Shown here one piece after another: positions 1 to 10,454 of a DNA stretch of 64,000 nucleotides (positions within the stretch are counted from its first letter, which is position 1; each line of letters starts with the position of its first letter). The notes under the pieces were generated by a model. It made no database searches. It was not told the origin of the DNA and saw nothing but the letters and a program-made list of their open reading frames with translations. The translations under genes and the position numbers were made by a program. Origin of the DNA: Bartonella queenslandensis (GTDB taxonomy: Bacteria > Pseudomonadota > Alphaproteobacteria > Rhizobiales > Rhizobiaceae). The stretch is taken from positions 273,867 to 337,866 of the forward strand of contig NZ_NAAI01000001.1 of the NCBI RefSeq assembly GCF_018155095.1, read 5' to 3'.

Positions 1-728
1 TCAGTAGATGTGCCAATCTTTTAGAGAAGGCTTTTGCATACAAAAAAGCACCGGCTATTGTCCTTATTATCAATTCTCCTGGTGGTTCACCTGTACAATC
101 GCGTTTAATCTTCAAGCGTATTCGTGATTTGGCAGAAGAAAAAAATAAAAAGGTTTTTGTATTTATTGAAGATATAGCAGCATCCGGTGGTTATATGATT
201 GCTTGTGCGGGCGATGAAATTTTTGCCGATCCTTCTTCGATTGTTGGTTCCATAGGGGTGGTTTCAGCTTCCTTTGGTTTTCCGGAACTTTTGAAGAAAA
301 TTGGTGTGGAGCGGCGCGTTTACACAGCAGGAAAGAACAAGGTTACACTCGATCCATTTCAGCCTGAAAAAAAGGCGGATATTGAGCATTTGAAATCTCT
401 CCAACTGGAAGTGCATCAAACTTTTATCGATTTAGTTAAAGAGCGGCGTTCTACAAAATTATCAAATGATTTGAATCTCTTTACAGGAATGTTTTGGAGT
501 GGAAAAAAAGGCGTTGAACTTGGTTTGATTGACGGATTAAATGATGTCCGTTCTGTTATTAAGGAGCGCTTTGGTCGTGATGCAAAACTTCGACTTATTA
601 CGCCTCAAAAAAGTTTTTTAGGCCTTAAAACGCCTTCAGGAGTAACTGCTCATACAGTTTATACAGCAGTTGACAGCGCATTGATGGCAGCAGAAGAGCG
701 GGCACTTTGGCAGCGTTACGGTTTGTGA
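1..728 (+). CDS. S49 family signal peptide peptidase (SppA/SohB-like), 5' truncated by window
   Basis: The reading frame is open from base 3 of the window, so the start lies upstream. The family is made of membrane-bound serine proteases that use a Ser-Lys dyad to degrade cleaved signal peptides or membrane proteins. Visible are the conserved NSPGG stretch (about residue 25 of the fragment), the nucleophile motif DIAASGGY, the GSIGV segment that follows it, and a later AGKNK stretch that fits the family's general-base lysine. About 242 residues are present and the C-terminus appears complete. The alphaproteobacterial single-domain forms are about 280-300 residues, so only the N-terminal membrane anchor and early domain are missing. 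Whether it is SppA or SohB proper cannot be settled from the fragment. Confidence 0.88.
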   Translation, partial: SRCANLLEKAFAYKKAPAIVLIINSPGGSPVQSRLIFKRIRDLAEEKNKKVFVFIEDIAASGGYMIACAGDEIFADPSSIVGSIGVVSASFGFPELLKKIGVERRVYTAGKNKVTLDPFQPEKKADIEHLKSLQLEVHQTFIDLVKERRSTKLSNDLNLFTGMFWSGKKGVELGLIDGLNDVRSVIKERFGRDAKLRLITPQKSFLGLKTPSGVTAHTVYTAVDSALMAAEERALWQRYGL

Positions 729-950
729 GGCCAAGAATCATTCGAGAGGGGGTTTATCTAAAAACAGATGATAGAAGAAAAGAGGCTTGAAATGGTACAA
801 AAGTTTATTTTGTATAAGGACTTTTCATATTTATGATTTGTTTAGAAAACGATTAAGAATGTTCCAAGCTGTTTATAGGGTTGGTGCTAAAGGTATGGAT
901 GAAAGGAGCATATTTATAAAAGAACTCTGTATAGGTTAATATTACGTCAT

Positions 951-1859
951 ATGATATCAAATGTAAAAGCTTCTATCCAAAATCATTCTTATGTATTTAC
1001 ACCCATTAAATTGAATTTAGCTTTGCATGTTGTGGGGCAACGTGCTGATGGTTATCATTTAATAGAAAGTTTGGTTTATTTTAGTCTTAGCGGTGATTGC
1101 CTGCACTATGCGTCTTGTGAAAGTGACCAGTTTGTTTTAACGGGATCGTTTGCAAAAGGGCTTGTTTCTCATTCAGATAATTTGGTTATTCGTGCACGGG
1201 ATTTTATGCATAAGACTTTTCCTGAAAGTGCTCAACCTGCTTTTTTTCGACTTGTAAAAACACTCCCTATTGCTTCAGGCATTGGTGGTGGCTCAGGCGA
1301 TGCCGCAGGGGTTATCAGCATATTGCGTCAACAGTGGAATCTTGATTGCTCTTGTGAAAAATTAGCAAAAATGAGTTTAGTTCTTGGTGCTGATGTTCCC
1401 ATGTGTCTTTTTGCACTGGAATATCAGCAGCCACTTTTGGTAAAAGGGATTGGCCAAGAGATTATACAACTAAAAGAAGCCTGTCCTCTTGCGATAGTAT
1501 TGGTTAATCATGGCCAAAAGATTTCAACACAAGCTGTTTTTAAAGCGTTAGACAAGCATCATCATCCTTCTTTAAAAATTAATCCAGTTGCTTTAAAGAC
1601 TGTTGATTCATTGGTTGAAGCTTTACAAGAAACGCGAAATGATCTTTTTTCTCCGGCATTAAAAATGGCACCTCAGTTAGCTGAAGTATTATCTGTATTA
1701 GATGAATGTGGCTCTCTTTTTTCTCGTATGTCTGGAACGGGGGCAACTTGTTTTGGCATTTTTAAAAATCAACAAGCCGCGCAAAAAGCAGCTCTTTTGA
1801 TCAAGTCAATGCACCCAAATTGGTTTGTAAAACCGATCATGACTTTGGGAAATATTTGA
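951..1859 (+). CDS. ispE: 4-diphosphocytidyl-2-C-methyl-D-erythritol kinase
   Basis: This GHMP-superfamily kinase phosphorylates the 2-hydroxyl of CDP-methylerythritol in the non-mevalonate isoprenoid pathway. The 302 residues match the family length. The N-terminal segment [10 protein letters not shown] with QRADGYH carries the substrate-binding Lys/Asn/His set. The glycine-rich ATP loop [15 protein letters not shown] is at residues 106-120 and DVPM follows near 149. The C-terminal [10 protein letters not shown] stretch is the third GHMP motif. The window also contains dxs and ispH, so three steps of the same pathway lie within 24 kb but not in one operon. The ATG at 951 has no clear Shine-Dalgarno sequence; it is chosen because only about 15 residues precede the first conserved motif. 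Confidence 0.95.
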   Translation: MISNVKASIQNHSYVFTPIKLNLALHVVGQRADGYHLIESLVYFSLSGDCLHYASCESDQFVLTGSFAKGLVSHSDNLVIRARDFMHKTFPESAQPAFFRLVKTLPIASGIGGGSGDAAGVISILRQQWNLDCSCEKLAKMSLVLGADVPMCLFALEYQQPLLVKGIGQEIIQLKEACPLAIVLVNHGQKISTQAVFKALDKHHHPSLKINPVALKTVDSLVEALQETRNDLFSPALKMAPQLAEVLSVLDECGSLFSRMSGTGATCFGIFKNQQAAQKAALLIKSMHPNWFVKPIMTLGNI

Positions 1860-2142
1860 GAAGTAAAAACTTTTATTTTATCCTGATTCTACTATACCTC
1901 ATGAAGAGGCTAACTAAAGAAATCTGTTTTTTTAGATAAAATGAATACATGCGAGAATAATCTTTTAGAAGAGAAAATGGACAATAGCATACTCTTTATC
2001 TCATGGTTTGTTTTTATCTTTTGTGTAAGAATTCGCAGAATGTTTGAAGAGCCATTTAAAACTGTAATGCTTGCAGAAAATAAACAGGCTAAAGACATAA
2101 GTGTATATTTGTTGTATTTGTGATTTATCAAAGAGGTTTAAT

Positions 2143-2775
2143 TTGCCGCATCAGCCAAATTTTTCGTGTGAATTGGATTTGCAGAAACAGGGTTTTTTTC
2201 ATATAGCCGGTGTTGATGAAGTAGGACGGGGACCTCTCGCTGGACCGGTGGTAACGGCAGCAGTTATCTTGGATAAAGATCATATTCCTGATGGATTAAA
2301 TGATTCGAAAAAACTTTCTTTTCTCCAACGAAATAAGCTTTACTATGAAATTTTGCAAAGTGCCTTAGCCGTTTCAGTTGCTAGTCTTTGTGCTCGTACA
2401 ATTGATCAATCTAATATTAGAAACGCAACTTTAGAAGCAATGCGTCGCTGTATTATAGGGTTAGCTGTTCCAGCCCATTATGTACTTGTTGATGGACGCG
2501 ATATCCCCTCTGAGTTGCTCTGTCCTGCAATGGCATTGATTAAAGGCGATCAGCGTTCGGTTTCAATTGCAGCAGCATCTATTATTGCGAAAGTAACGCG
2601 TGACCGGATGATGGAATGTGCAGGACGAGTTTATACAGATTATGGCTTAGAGAAGCACGTAGGGTATGCAACATTAGCCCATCGTACAGCGCTTGATAAA
2701 TATGGTCCAATTGTAGGGCTACATCGTTATAGTTTTGCACCACTCAAAGAGCGTTATAGGAATGATCTGTCATGA
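2143..2775 (+). CDS. rnhB: ribonuclease HII
   Basis: This enzyme cleaves RNA in RNA-DNA hybrids, including single misincorporated ribonucleotides. The signature [15 protein letters not shown] near the N-terminus carries the first catalytic Asp-Glu pair. VLVDGRD and [13 protein letters not shown] are the other conserved blocks. The frame is open from a GTG at 2101, but I prefer the TTG at 2143 because AAAGAGG sits six bases upstream of it and it gives a 210-residue protein of normal family length. The TGA stop overlaps the ATG of the next gene (ATGA), indicating translational coupling. Confidence 0.93.
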   Translation: MPHQPNFSCELDLQKQGFFHIAGVDEVGRGPLAGPVVTAAVILDKDHIPDGLNDSKKLSFLQRNKLYYEILQSALAVSVASLCARTIDQSNIRNATLEAMRRCIIGLAVPAHYVLVDGRDIPSELLCPAMALIKGDQRSVSIAAASIIAKVTRDRMMECAGRVYTDYGLEKHVGYATLAHRTALDKYGPIVGLHRYSFAPLKERYRNDLS

Positions 2776-3734
2776 CGATTCGACCACTCAATAGCGCTTC
2801 GATAAAAGAGGCAATAGCGCTTCTTGAACAAGGGAGGTTAGTCGCATTACCAACGGAAACTGTTTATGGATTAGCGGGCGATGCAACCAATGAGAGGGCA
2901 ATTTCCTCTATTTTTTCTACAAAGAGTCGTCCGCAAATTAATCCTCTGATTGTGCATGTCAGCAGTATTGAAATGGCAGAACGGTATGTTAAAATTGATT
3001 TTCTTTCACGACAGTTAATGGAGAAATTTTGGCCAGGACCTTTAACATTGGTTTTACCTTTAAAGGAAAAGCATAATATCCATCCTTTAACAACTGCCGG
3101 TTTAAATACTTTGGCTGTTCGTTTTCCAGACAGTCGTTTTGCGGAAGTTGTACAATATTTTGGCCGCCCACTTGCTGCTCCTAGTGCGAATCAATCAGGA
3201 CGTCTTAGTCCTACTTCCGCTGAGTCTGTTTTTGCATCTTTGGGAGAATCCGTGCCTTTGATATTGGATGGAGGACCTACGAAAATAGGGCTTGAATCAA
3301 CGATTGTTAAGATTTGTGGTGAAAGTATTTATCTTTTGCGTCCAGGGGGGCTTGCAGCTGATAAAATTGAAGAAGTTGTGGGGAGGTCTTTACAACGGAT
3401 AGATCAAAGGTCGGCGATTGAAGCTCCAGGAATGTTAAAGTCACATTATGCTCCCAATGCCGCGATTCGTTTGAATGTAGAAAAGGTAGAAAATGGTGAA
3501 GCACTTTTAGCCTTTGGTCCAAAACGCGTTATGGGGGCTGAAAATGCCGTTTTTATTTTAAACCTTAGCGAAGAAGGAAAGTTGGAAGAAGCAGCTTCTC
3601 ATTTATTTCAATACATAAAGGAATTGGATTTATTTAAAGTGCGATGTATTGCCGTAGAACCTATTCCATCATATGGATTAGGAGAAGCGATCAATGACCG
3701 TCTTATAAGAGCTGCAGCTCCAAGGGAGAAATAA
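2772..3734 (+). CDS. L-threonylcarbamoyladenylate synthase (Sua5/YrdC/YwlC)
   Basis: The enzyme makes threonylcarbamoyl-AMP from threonine, bicarbonate and ATP, the first step of the t6A37 modification of ANN-decoding tRNAs. The N-terminal YrdC domain (about 1-200) shows [13 protein letters not shown], the KSRP motif, PGPLTLVL and the APSANQSG block. A C-terminal Sua5 domain follows (about 210-320), so this is the long Sua5-type form and not the ~190-residue TsaC. It begins inside the rnhB stop codon and is followed two bases later by the FAD dehydrogenase gene, so the three genes probably form an operon. Confidence 0.93.
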   Translation: MTIRPLNSASIKEAIALLEQGRLVALPTETVYGLAGDATNERAISSIFSTKSRPQINPLIVHVSSIEMAERYVKIDFLSRQLMEKFWPGPLTLVLPLKEKHNIHPLTTAGLNTLAVRFPDSRFAEVVQYFGRPLAAPSANQSGRLSPTSAESVFASLGESVPLILDGGPTKIGLESTIVKICGESIYLLRPGGLAADKIEEVVGRSLQRIDQRSAIEAPGMLKSHYAPNAAIRLNVEKVENGEALLAFGPKRVMGAENAVFILNLSEEGKLEEAASHLFQYIKELDLFKVRCIAVEPIPSYGLGEAINDRLIRAAAPREK

Positions 3735-3736
3735 AC

Positions 3737-5146
3737 ATGGAGCAGGAATTAATTGAGAGGTTTAGAGAAATTGTTGGTGCCAAGAATGCTATAACAGATC
3801 AGGCGTTGATTGCACCCTATTTGCTTGAAGAGCGAGGGCTTTTTCATGGAAAAACCCCCTTACTTTTACGTCCATCTTCACCGCAAGAAATCTCATTGAT
3901 TATGCAGTTAGCGAGCCAAACACGCACACCAATTGTACCCCAGGGGGGAAATACAGGGCTCGTGGGAGGGCAACAACCAGATGAAAGAGGAGAGAGCGTT
4001 CTTTTATCCATGGAGCGATTAAATAAGATTAGAGCGATGAATCTTGATGGGAATTTCGTTGTTGTAGAAGCTGGTGTTATTTTACAGGATTTACAAAAAA
4101 AAGTGGATGAATCAGGCCGTTTTTTTCCTCTTTCTTTGGCATCTGAAGGATCTTGCCAAATAGGAGGAAATCTTTCATCAAATGCTGGAGGGACTGCTGT
4201 TTTAGTCTATGGCAATATGCGTGATCTTTGTCTTGGTTTAGAGGTTGTTTTACCGGATGGTCGTATTTTAGATGATTTGCGTTTTGTCAAAAAAGACAAT
4301 AGCGGTTATGATTTAAAAAATCTTTTTATTGGTGCAGAAGGCACATTAGGCGTTATAACGGCAGCTGTTTTAAAGATTTTTCCAAAAATAAAAGCAAAAG
4401 CAATTGCTTTGGTAGGATTACATAGTCCAGCGAAAGCTCTAGAGTTTTTATCTCTTGCTCAAGAATATGGAGGAGGGATGGTGACAGGTTTTGAACTCAT
4501 GGGAAATCTCAGTTTTCAAATGGCTTTAGATTATAAGAGGTGTGAGAAGTCGCCTCTTCAACAGAAACATGAATGGTACGTATTGATGAACATTTCATCG
4601 TTGCAAGGTGATGATGAAGCTTTATCTGTGTTGAGTATTATATTAGAAAAAGCCTTAAAGAGGGCGGTGATAGAAGATGCAATTGTTGCACAATCCTTAA
4701 AACAGCAAGATTTTTTTTGGCAATTGCGAGAAAGTATATCATCGGCACAAAAGCTGGCGGGAGGGTCTATTAAGCACGATATTGCAGTACCACTTGCTTC
4801 CGTTCCTGATTTTATTGCTGAGGCAGCACTTATTGTTGAAGATATTGCTCCAGGGGCACGAGTGGTTTGTTTTGGACATATGGGGGATGGAAATTTGCAT
4901 TATAATGTTACACAACCGATAGGCGCTGATACGACAGCATTCTTGCAGTTATGGTCAAAAATGAATCATCGCATTCATAGGTTGGTGATGGACTATCAAG
5001 GTGCATTTTCTGCTGAGCATGGAATTGGTCAGCTTAAGCGGGAAGAACTTCGTTCTTTTAAATCGCCTGTTGCATTGGATATTATGCGAGGGATTAAGAA
5101 AACGCTCGATCCTTTAGGAATCATGAATCCTAGAAAAGTATTATAA
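3737..5146 (+). CDS. FAD-binding 2-hydroxyacid dehydrogenase (GlcD/D-lactate/D-2-hydroxyglutarate type)
   Basis: At 469 residues it has the two-domain layout of VAO-family flavoproteins. The FAD_binding_4 domain shows VPQGGNTGLVGGQQ (about 71-84) and GNLSSNAGG. The C-terminal FAD-oxidase domain shows CFGHMGDGNLHYN and the AEHGIGQLKREEL block, with its conserved His and Glu near the substrate. The family oxidises D-lactate, glycolate or D-2-hydroxyglutarate and passes electrons to a quinone, cytochrome or ETF; the substrate cannot be fixed by eye. It starts two bases after the stop of the preceding gene, so it is probably co-transcribed with rnhB and the Sua5 gene. Confidence 0.88.
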   Translation: MEQELIERFREIVGAKNAITDQALIAPYLLEERGLFHGKTPLLLRPSSPQEISLIMQLASQTRTPIVPQGGNTGLVGGQQPDERGESVLLSMERLNKIRAMNLDGNFVVVEAGVILQDLQKKVDESGRFFPLSLASEGSCQIGGNLSSNAGGTAVLVYGNMRDLCLGLEVVLPDGRILDDLRFVKKDNSGYDLKNLFIGAEGTLGVITAAVLKIFPKIKAKAIALVGLHSPAKALEFLSLAQEYGGGMVTGFELMGNLSFQMALDYKRCEKSPLQQKHEWYVLMNISSLQGDDEALSVLSIILEKALKRAVIEDAIVAQSLKQQDFFWQLRESISSAQKLAGGSIKHDIAVPLASVPDFIAEAALIVEDIAPGARVVCFGHMGDGNLHYNVTQPIGADTTAFLQLWSKMNHRIHRLVMDYQGAFSAEHGIGQLKREELRSFKSPVALDIMRGIKKTLDPLGIMNPRKVL

Positions 5147-5288
5147 TTCAAGAATGCTGATCTATATTTTTGTTTAGGTTTTAATAACCAAAAAAGAAAT
5201 CTGTTGTTTTTTATTCAAACTTTTAATAATCCAATGAGGAAAAGCTGCTAAAAGGTGTATGTTATCTAAGTAAATTGGGACACTGTAT

Positions 5289-5816
5289 ATGGCTAATCAA
5301 TGCTTTAATCAGGCAAAAGCGGTGCTTGAATTTCGGTTAGATCCGTGCCATTTGCCACAAACGACGACGTATTTTTCATCTAAAACGGGCAATAAGGTCA
5401 TTTGTTCGTTAAATGAGCGCGGTGTTTTTTTAAAAATGGATAAGCCTTCAAGCTTATCGCATTTAGTTCCCCCTTATCATTTCAAAGGGATTGCGGCGCG
5501 TACCGTAAAAACGCGTTCAGGAGAAAGAGCTGTTGCATTAGAGTTACTTCATGCAGATGAGAAATCTTGTATTCCGCTTTTGGTTTCTAGAGATTTGAAT
5601 AATGTTCTTCTGGATTGGCGTTTATGGGCAGATACTTATAACCTTCCCATGCTTATGATTAATGAAGATAATCGCATCGTGGCTGTAAAAGATCGTTCTG
5701 ATTTACATCGATTTTTTTATGCAATGCCGCATTCTAAACAAAAGCGTTTTTTACTTCGTTATAGCAATCCGTTAGGTTTGCGTTTGGTGATTTCGAATCG
5801 AATTGCACTTCAGTAA
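5289..5816 (+). CDS. conserved alphaproteobacterial protein of unknown function (possibly DUF6101)
   Basis: A 175-residue soluble protein with no signal peptide, membrane helix or known catalytic motif. It resembles the short rhizobial proteins grouped as DUF6101, recognised by general composition and an N-terminal stretch around FRLDPCHLP; this assignment is from memory and tentative. It contains many basic residues in the C-terminal half (SKQKRFLLRY). It follows the FAD dehydrogenase after a 142-bp gap and has its own probable promoter region. Coding is supported by the ATG, the family-typical length and the absence of competing frames. Confidence 0.65.
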   Translation: MANQCFNQAKAVLEFRLDPCHLPQTTTYFSSKTGNKVICSLNERGVFLKMDKPSSLSHLVPPYHFKGIAARTVKTRSGERAVALELLHADEKSCIPLLVSRDLNNVLLDWRLWADTYNLPMLMINEDNRIVAVKDRSDLHRFFYAMPHSKQKRFLLRYSNPLGLRLVISNRIALQ

Positions 5817-6666
5817 ATTAGTATGCGATCATAGGCATTGATTTTACCGAGCCATAAAGCACCATTATTTAGTGTGATGATATGAGGCATACAGAGCTTT
5901 ACCGCATGAAGTATTTTTAGGAGACTTAGTGAATATTCTTCAATTTTCTTGTCGTGCCTTATGTCAGTGAAACATATGAGTGCGAATCCAAGGGAAAACT
6001 CAAGAGGAAGTTATTCAATGAGAAATTTGATTGTTTAAAGATTGGTTCTAACAGGATTCTTAGCTCTTTAAGGCAAAGAGGAAGCCAAGGATTGTAAATT
6101 AAGAGTTTTTTGATCGCATCTATCGGCAGCAGGAATCGACTATACTAAATGCTTTTTTGTTGATTATGTGATTTTTGGTTTTACTACGTTGTTAAAACAC
6201 GATCAGATTGCTGGGAGTGTTTTTTACTTTCTTTTGTATAAAGCAAGTTATTGATTTATAAAAATAATGGTCATTTTCTTGCACATTACAAGGAGGGAAG
6301 GCTCATGTGGATGAGGAACATTAAAAAGAGCAAAAACTCTCTGATAAGTTTTCTAGATAACAAGGGTTATATTGTAGTATTGGGATTTGGATACAAGAAC
6401 GTTATTAGGATTTATCTTTATTTAATAAAAATAGCAGAATGAACTGATATTCTTCACGGTTAATATCATGAAATGATAAAAAGAGCATGAGAGATATTGC
6501 TTTGTGCGTGAATAAGATGAGTATATTCTTTTTTAGGTATTTTATTCTTTAAAGAAAAATATACACGTTTTCTTCAAAAGTTATGGTTAACACCACATAA
6601 TCAGAAGATTCATATATCATGCTCTTAGGTGAAAGAATCAAATCGTAAAAAAGAATACCCCCCAAT
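5817..6666. other. intergenic, no supported gene
   Basis: About 850 bases between convergent genes. A 63-codon open frame (6251-6442, plus) has a purine-rich GGAGGGAAGG leader before an internal ATG at 6304, but the peptide has no recognisable features. I see no RNA gene or clear insertion sequence. The stretch probably contains decayed genes. Confidence 0.5.
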
Positions 6667-7941
6667 TTAGTTTTCTCGCGCAATGGCTCGCCATCCGATA
6701 TCACGACGAACAAAGCCTTCTGGCCAATCAATACAATCAACAGCTTCATAAGCACGTTTTTGTGCGCTCGTAATTGTTTTTCCTGTTGCTGTTATATTGA
6801 GGACACGTCCTCCATTTGCAATAAGCTCTCCATTGCGCAATGCGGTACCAGCTTGAAAAACTTTTACATCAGGAAGTGTGTTTACTTTATCAACATTACG
6901 GATAACAGTTCCTTTTTGAGGAGAGGCTGGATAACCATGCGCAGCCATAACAACAGTAAGAGCAGTTTTATCGGACCACTGAAGAGGTTTATTTTCAAGC
7001 TTTCCTTGAGCTGCGGCAAGAAATATCGGTAGAATATCACTTTTGAGGCGCATCATTAAAACTTGACATTCAGGATCACCGAATCGTACGTTAAATTCAA
7101 TAAGTTCAGGTCCTTTTTGCGTTATCATCAATCCGACGAAGAGAATGCCTTTAAAAGGGGCGCCCATTTCGTGCATACTTTTTAAAGCAGGTTCAACAAT
7201 TTCTTTGAGGGTACGATTCACCATTTCTTCGGTCATGATGGGCGCTGGTGAATAAGCGCCCATACCACCGGTGTTTGCTCCAGTATCTCCATCTCCCACA
7301 CGCTTATGATCTTGAGCAGATCCAAAGGGAAGAGCAATTTTACCATCACAAAGACAGAAGAAGCTTGCTTCTTCACCTTCAAGAAAAGATTCTACAACAA
7401 TTTTGTTTCCCGCATCTCCAAAGGCACTTTTGAAGCAGGCATCGACTGCGTTAAATGCTTCTTCTATCGTTGTTGCAACCACAACACCTTTGCCAGCTGC
7501 TAAGCCATCTGCTTTAATGACAATGGGAACCCCTTGTTGATGAATGTAAGCTTTGGCTTTTGCCGCATCATTAAAGCATTGGTAACTTCCTGTAGGAATG
7601 TTATTCTTACGACATAAATCTTTTGTAAAAGCTTTTGAACCTTCTAGTTGAGCCGCTTTTTGAGTAGGACCAAATACACAGATGTTAGCGCTATTAAGAG
7701 AGTCAGTTATACCAGCAACCAATGGTGCTTCTGGTCCCACAATCACAAGATCAATAGAATGTGCTTTACAAAAATCAATAACAAGGGGGTGGTTATCAAT
7801 GTCTAAATTAATATTTTCACCAAATTCTGTTGTTGCAGGATTTCCAGGAGCGCAATATAACTTTTTGAGTAGTGGTGATGCTGCTATTTTCCATGCTAAA
7901 GCATGTTCTCGTCCACCTGAACCAATAAGAAGAATATTCAT
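6667..7941 (-). CDS. purD: phosphoribosylamine-glycine ligase (GAR synthetase)
   Basis: The enzyme ligates glycine to phosphoribosylamine with ATP in the second step of purine synthesis. The 424 residues match the family. The N-terminal domain begins [17 protein letters not shown] and includes [11 protein letters not shown]. The central ATP-grasp domain carries [13 protein letters not shown] and the metal/ATP block [12 protein letters not shown]. Its ATG is preceded by GAGGAGC on the minus strand. It is divergent from ubiA with an 84-base gap that must hold both promoters. Confidence 0.96.
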   Translation of the reverse strand: MNILLIGSGGREHALAWKIAASPLLKKLYCAPGNPATTEFGENINLDIDNHPLVIDFCKAHSIDLVIVGPEAPLVAGITDSLNSANICVFGPTQKAAQLEGSKAFTKDLCRKNNIPTGSYQCFNDAAKAKAYIHQQGVPIVIKADGLAAGKGVVVATTIEEAFNAVDACFKSAFGDAGNKIVVESFLEGEEASFFCLCDGKIALPFGSAQDHKRVGDGDTGANTGGMGAYSPAPIMTEEMVNRTLKEIVEPALKSMHEMGAPFKGILFVGLMITQKGPELIEFNVRFGDPECQVLMMRLKSDILPIFLAAAQGKLENKPLQWSDKTALTVVMAAHGYPASPQKGTVIRNVDKVNTLPDVKVFQAGTALRNGELIANGGRVLNITATGKTITSAQKRAYEAVDCIDWPEGFVRRDIGWRAIAREN

Positions 7942-8025
7942 TGCTTGCTCCTCTCATAAAAGATGATTAATCTCATCTTCTCATAAGAATGAAATGTCTC
8001 TATCGCAAGACTAAAGGTAAATCAT

Positions 8026-9033
8026 TTGATGAAAAAAAATAAAAATATCGCACCTGTTCAGTCCTATGATAGCCAAGGACGGGTTATGGATGCATCTTCC
8101 AACCAATGGGTCTATAATTTTCTTCCCTGTTCTTTATGGTTTTATGCGCAATTGGCGCGTTGGGACCGGCCTATCGGATGGCAATTGTTGATGTGGCCTT
8201 GTTTTTGGTCAACAACAATGGCTTTTCTCTCTTATGACATGCATTATGAACCTCTTTTACCAATGTTGCTTCATTGGGTTTGGTATCTTTTTCTTTTTTT
8301 CCTGGGATCCATCGCTATGCGAGGGGCAGGATGCACTTGGAATGATCTTGTTGACCATAAAATTGATTCTCAGGTAGAGAGAACACGTTCTCGCCCATTA
8401 CCGACAGGTCATGTGAGTCGGTTTCAAGCAAAAGTTTTTATACTTGTGCAATGTTTAGTTGGTTTAGGCGTTTTATCACAATTTAATAAGTTTAGTTTTT
8501 TTCTAGGCATTTCGTCATTGATAGCTGTTGCATTTTATCCTTTTATGAAACGCGTAACCTATTGGCCGCAGTTTTTTTTGGGCGTTGCATTTAATTGGGG
8601 AGGATTAATGGGGTGGGCCGTTGTGTTTGGAAGTTTAAGCTGGGCACCAATTTTACTTTATGTGGGATCAATCTTATGGACCATAGGATATGATACAATC
8701 TACGCACATCAAGATAAAGAGGATGATGCTACTGTTGGTATCGGTTCTACGGCACTTCTCTTTGGTAAAGGAACTAAGTGTGCTTTAGTATTTCTGTATG
8801 GTGGTTTTGTCGTATTCGTTAGTTTAGCATTTTATTTGGCTAAAGTTCCTCTCTTGAGTTTTTTGGGAATTTTTGCGGCAAGCATTCATATGTTTATTCA
8901 AATTAAAGTCATTGATATAGATGACAGTTCACAATGCCTCAGGCTTTTCAAGTCTAATTCGCTTATTGGTTTTGTGATTTTTGTTGGCTTAGTCTGTGGT
9001 GGTCTATGGATGATATTTAATTATGCAGTTTAA
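8026..9033 (+). CDS. ubiA: 4-hydroxybenzoate polyprenyltransferase
   Basis: A polytopic inner-membrane prenyltransferase that attaches the polyprenyl tail to 4-hydroxybenzoate in ubiquinone synthesis. The two Asp-rich Mg-pyrophosphate sites are visible: NDLVDHKID followed by RTRSRPLP, and YDTIYAHQDKEDD. Eight or nine hydrophobic segments fill the 335 residues. The N-terminal extension of about 40 residues before the first membrane segment is longer than in E. coli (about 290 residues), as is usual in Rhizobiales. A second UbiA-superfamily enzyme in the window, CtaB at 22 kb, has the haem-O-synthase signature instead. Confidence 0.93.
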   Translation: MMKKNKNIAPVQSYDSQGRVMDASSNQWVYNFLPCSLWFYAQLARWDRPIGWQLLMWPCFWSTTMAFLSYDMHYEPLLPMLLHWVWYLFLFFLGSIAMRGAGCTWNDLVDHKIDSQVERTRSRPLPTGHVSRFQAKVFILVQCLVGLGVLSQFNKFSFFLGISSLIAVAFYPFMKRVTYWPQFFLGVAFNWGGLMGWAVVFGSLSWAPILLYVGSILWTIGYDTIYAHQDKEDDATVGIGSTALLFGKGTKCALVFLYGGFVVFVSLAFYLAKVPLLSFLGIFAASIHMFIQIKVIDIDDSSQCLRLFKSNSLIGFVIFVGLVCGGLWMIFNYAV

Positions 9034-9499
9034 CAACGCGTTAGATAAAGTCATATGTTCTTGATAGTGGAGAGAGGAATGAAAATACAAAGATACTTTC
9101 ATGAGTTTTAATATTTTTGTTCCAGCTCTTTCTTGTTTGAAATAACGGTTTTTTTCAAATTTTATTAAAATAAAAATAGACTTTAGGAGAAATGAAAACC
9201 TTTTTAAATTGAAAGTGCGCCTTCTCTTTATTCATCAGAATCAAATGATATATGACTGTTTTATCTTAGGCTTCATTTAAATATTACAGCGTTTCTTATC
9301 AGAAATTCAAAAGTAAAGTCATAGTTTTTGCTGAATACAGCATTTCCTCTTCAATAGACTTGTTGCTTATCGACTTTTAAGCGATAGAGGATATTATCAA
9401 ACAACGTTGAGAAATAAATCATCTCTTTTTAGAATTTTGCAAATAGAAAATAATCGTTTAGCCGTTAGGAAAAACTTCAGAACAATGAAGCTTGAAGAA
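9034..9499. other. intergenic, no supported gene
   Basis: About 465 AT-rich bases between the convergent ubiA and pdxH. A 64-codon minus-strand frame here overlaps the pdxH end and has no homology that I recognise. I see no RNA gene or strong terminator. Confidence 0.5.
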
Positions 9500-10123
9500 T
9501 TAGGGGTAAAGTTTTTGTCTTTTCCAATTATTGTGTTCAACACAATCACGTGTAAAAAGCAGACGATCGTGTAAACGAAATGGGCGATCACACCAAAACT
9601 CTATAGAAAGGGGTTTAACACGAAAACCAGACCAATAAGGTGGTCGTGGAATATTGCCTAGAGCATAACGCGCAGTATATTGAGCAATTGCTTTTTCGAG
9701 CACAAAACGATTTTCTAATGGTTGAGATTGTTTAGATGCCCATGCACCAATTCGACTCCCACGGGGGCGCGATTGGAAATAGGCATCGGCTTCCTGGGGA
9801 CTGACTTTTTCAACAATTCCTCTTATTCTAACCTGACGACGGAGCGACTTCCAATGAAACCCTAAGGATGCTTTCATTGATTTTAAAATTTCTTGTCCTT
9901 TACAGCTTTCATAATTTGTATAGAAGACGAATCCTTGAGGATTATAGTCTTTGAGGAGAACCATACGAACATTAGGGAGGCCTGTTTCGTCAACTGTTGC
10001 GAGTGCCATAGCATTTGGATCATTTATTTCGTTTATCGTCGCCTCTTCAAGCCATTGTGCAAAAAGTTCAAAAGGTTTTTGCATTCGCATAAAATGATCG
10101 TCTGTTGGTATTTTATCGCTCAT
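9500..10123 (-). CDS. pdxH: pyridoxamine 5'-phosphate oxidase
   Basis: This FMN enzyme oxidises PNP/PMP to pyridoxal 5'-phosphate, the final step of de novo and salvage B6 synthesis. Family blocks visible are [22 protein letters not shown], split here as [12 protein letters not shown] and PNVRMVLLK (FMN binding), then [33 protein letters not shown] and the C-terminal [11 protein letters not shown]. The frame is open 13 codons further upstream, but the ATG at 10123 is preceded by TTTGGAGACACT, a good ribosome-binding site, giving 207 residues. Confidence 0.95.
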   Translation of the reverse strand: MSDKIPTDDHFMRMQKPFELFAQWLEEATINEINDPNAMALATVDETGLPNVRMVLLKDYNPQGFVFYTNYESCKGQEILKSMKASLGFHWKSLRRQVRIRGIVEKVSPQEADAYFQSRPRGSRIGAWASKQSQPLENRFVLEKAIAQYTARYALGNIPRPPYWSGFRVKPLSIEFWCDRPFRLHDRLLFTRDCVEHNNWKRQKLYP

Positions 10124-10454
10124 AGTGTCTCCAAATGTCAGTGAGCATGGATATTTTCTCATTTACTTTTTCATTTAGAAGTAAAGTACCATTTTTTCTT
10201 ATTTTCAAAAAGCCAATGCTTTCATATATTTTAAATGCGTATTTTTATGGTGGTTTTGTTATTTTTGTCTTTAGCATAGACAACAATGAGCTATATTAAA
10301 TAAATATCTCATTTTATCTGGTATTTTAGTTTCTTGATAGACATATAAAGAAAAGAAGAAGTTATTCTCTAGAATAGATTGATGAAGGTATGAGGGATAT
10401 TGAGCAACATATCCGTTAATATTTTGGAAACGAAAAAATTGAAAAGAGGACAAT

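Noticed and set aside
1910..2131. Overlapping open frames on both strands between ispE and rnhB
   Set aside because: Low-complexity peptides without ribosome-binding sites; they overlap each other and the rnhB start.
6251..6442. 63-codon plus-strand frame with a purine-rich stretch before an internal Met
   Set aside because: The peptide is basic and of low complexity; one purine run is not enough to support a gene.
6760..7503. Plus-strand frames inside purD
   Set aside because: Shadows of purD in other frames with Cys/His-rich nonsense composition.
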